Shown here: positions 6,460-6,789 of the stretch, one piece after another
Position numbering within the stretch: position 1 is the first letter of the stretch
How the letters are laid out: each line of letters starts with the position of its first letter
Assembly (NCBI GenBank): GCA_019428955.1
Contig: JAHYJF010000194.1
Coordinates: 1-6,789 of the forward strand
Source: Burkholderiaceae bacterium
GTDB lineage: Bacteria; Pseudomonadota; Gammaproteobacteria; Burkholderiales; Burkholderiaceae_E
Length of the DNA: 6,789 bases
Direction of reading: 5' to 3'
The notes under the pieces: generated by a model
The model's database searches: none
What the model was told of the DNA's origin: nothing
The model's input: the letters and a program-made list of their open reading frames with translations, nothing else
Position numbers and translations under genes: made by a program

Positions 6460-6689
6460 CCGGCATCCTTCCCCGCCTGTTCATCGCCGCTTTGCTGGCG
6501 CTACCGGGCATCCCCTGGGCGGACCAGACTTGAAGAATCGTTGGCGTCATCGACGGCGACACTGTGGACCTGCTGACCGAGGACAAGGTGCTCATCCGGG
6601 TCCGGCTCAGCGGCATAGACGCCCCAGAGAAGAAGCAGGCATTCGGCAACGTAGCCAAACAACACAAGTTCGACACTTCCGGCACATAA
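6456..6689 (+). pseudogene. Remnant of a secreted staphylococcal-nuclease-like protein
   Basis: Reading from TTG 6456 gives a signal peptide (about 22 residues, hydrophobic core LFIAALLALPGIPWA) with cleavage likely after PWA. In-frame TGA at 6531-6533 then interrupts the gene. Directly after it the frame continues with IVGVIDGDTVDLL, VRLSGIDAPEKKQAFGN and AKQ, the unmistakable first half of the staphylococcal nuclease fold with the Asp, Arg and Asp/Glu of the active site (DGDT, RL.GIDAPE). The match stops near 6662 and the frame ends at TAA 6687-6689, so the second half, including the second catalytic Arg, is missing. An intact family member would be roughly twice this length. The TTGA overlap with gene 5 says it was, or became, the last gene of the operon. 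Stop plus truncation mean no active nuclease is expected. A sequencing error could explain the stop but not the missing half. Confidence 0.8.
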
Positions 6690-6736
6690 GTAGTTGATTC
6701 CATTAGAAACGGACTTCTGAGTACAGTCACCTATCG

Positions 6737-6782
6737 TGATGGTGTTGCGGGTTGATCACGTTGCGTGACCATTGAACCATCA
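6737..6782. repeat. Compound inverted repeat at the right edge
   Basis: Outer arms TGATGGT (6737-6743) and ACCATCA (6776-6782) pair perfectly, and inside them TCACG (6756-6760) pairs with CGTGA (6764-6768) around TTG. Such a two-part structure may belong to a structured RNA, the end of a mobile element, or a protein-binding site. No T run follows on the + strand, so it is not a clear terminator. The rest of 6690-6789 shows no gene. Confidence 0.4.
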
Positions 6783-6789
6783 AATTAGG

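Noticed and set aside
6374..6697. 107-codon frame overlapping gene 5 and the nuclease remnant
   Set aside because: It is in another frame from the clear nuclease motifs, and its Arg/His-rich product is typical of a shadow frame in GC-rich DNA.
1..6789. CRISPR array, tRNA or rRNA genes
   Set aside because: No regularly spaced repeats and no tRNA cloverleaf or rRNA motifs seen on either strand.

Overview
The window looks like an accessory region of a GC-rich proteobacterium. The UmuC C-terminus, a small cupin and a nuclease remnant are of kinds common in Burkholderiales and some gammaproteobacteria. That assignment is inference from protein resemblance and composition; no rRNA or other taxonomic marker is present.

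Layout: (1) The 3' half of a umuC-type translesion polymerase gene enters from the left and ends at 656. (2) A small cupin gene (699-1016) lies on the opposite strand, convergent with umuC. (3) A gene-free, more AT-rich stretch (1017-1600) holds a 12-bp perfect palindrome next to the cupin start and a striking G/C hairpin, but no gene I can support. (4) Five tightly packed genes on the + strand (1601-6459) follow, with gaps of 1-3 nt or a 4-nt ATGA overlap, so they almost certainly form one transcription unit. (5) A TTGA overlap leads into a broken gene for a secreted staphylococcal-nuclease-like protein (6456-6689). (6) The last 100 bases contain a compound inverted repeat and no gene.

The five-gene operon is the point of interest. 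Its third and fourth products look like the two halves of an ion-driven motor of the MotAB/ExbBD/TolQR/ZorAB class. One is a four-helix membrane protein with two threonines spaced as in ExbB and a helical tail of over 400 residues. The other is a single-helix protein with an aspartate in its membrane segment. They are encoded with a membrane-anchored von Willebrand A-like protein, a four-helix membrane protein with coiled-coil ends, and a small soluble protein. The organisation recalls the ZorAB core of the Zorya anti-phage system, but neither the ZorC/ZorD/ZorE partners nor the OmpA-like peptidoglycan-binding domain is present. I do not recognise this as a named system. The likely reading is an envelope-spanning complex powered by the ion gradient, possibly in defence or stress response. 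The nuclease remnant may be a lost effector. Functions beyond domain resemblance are inference.
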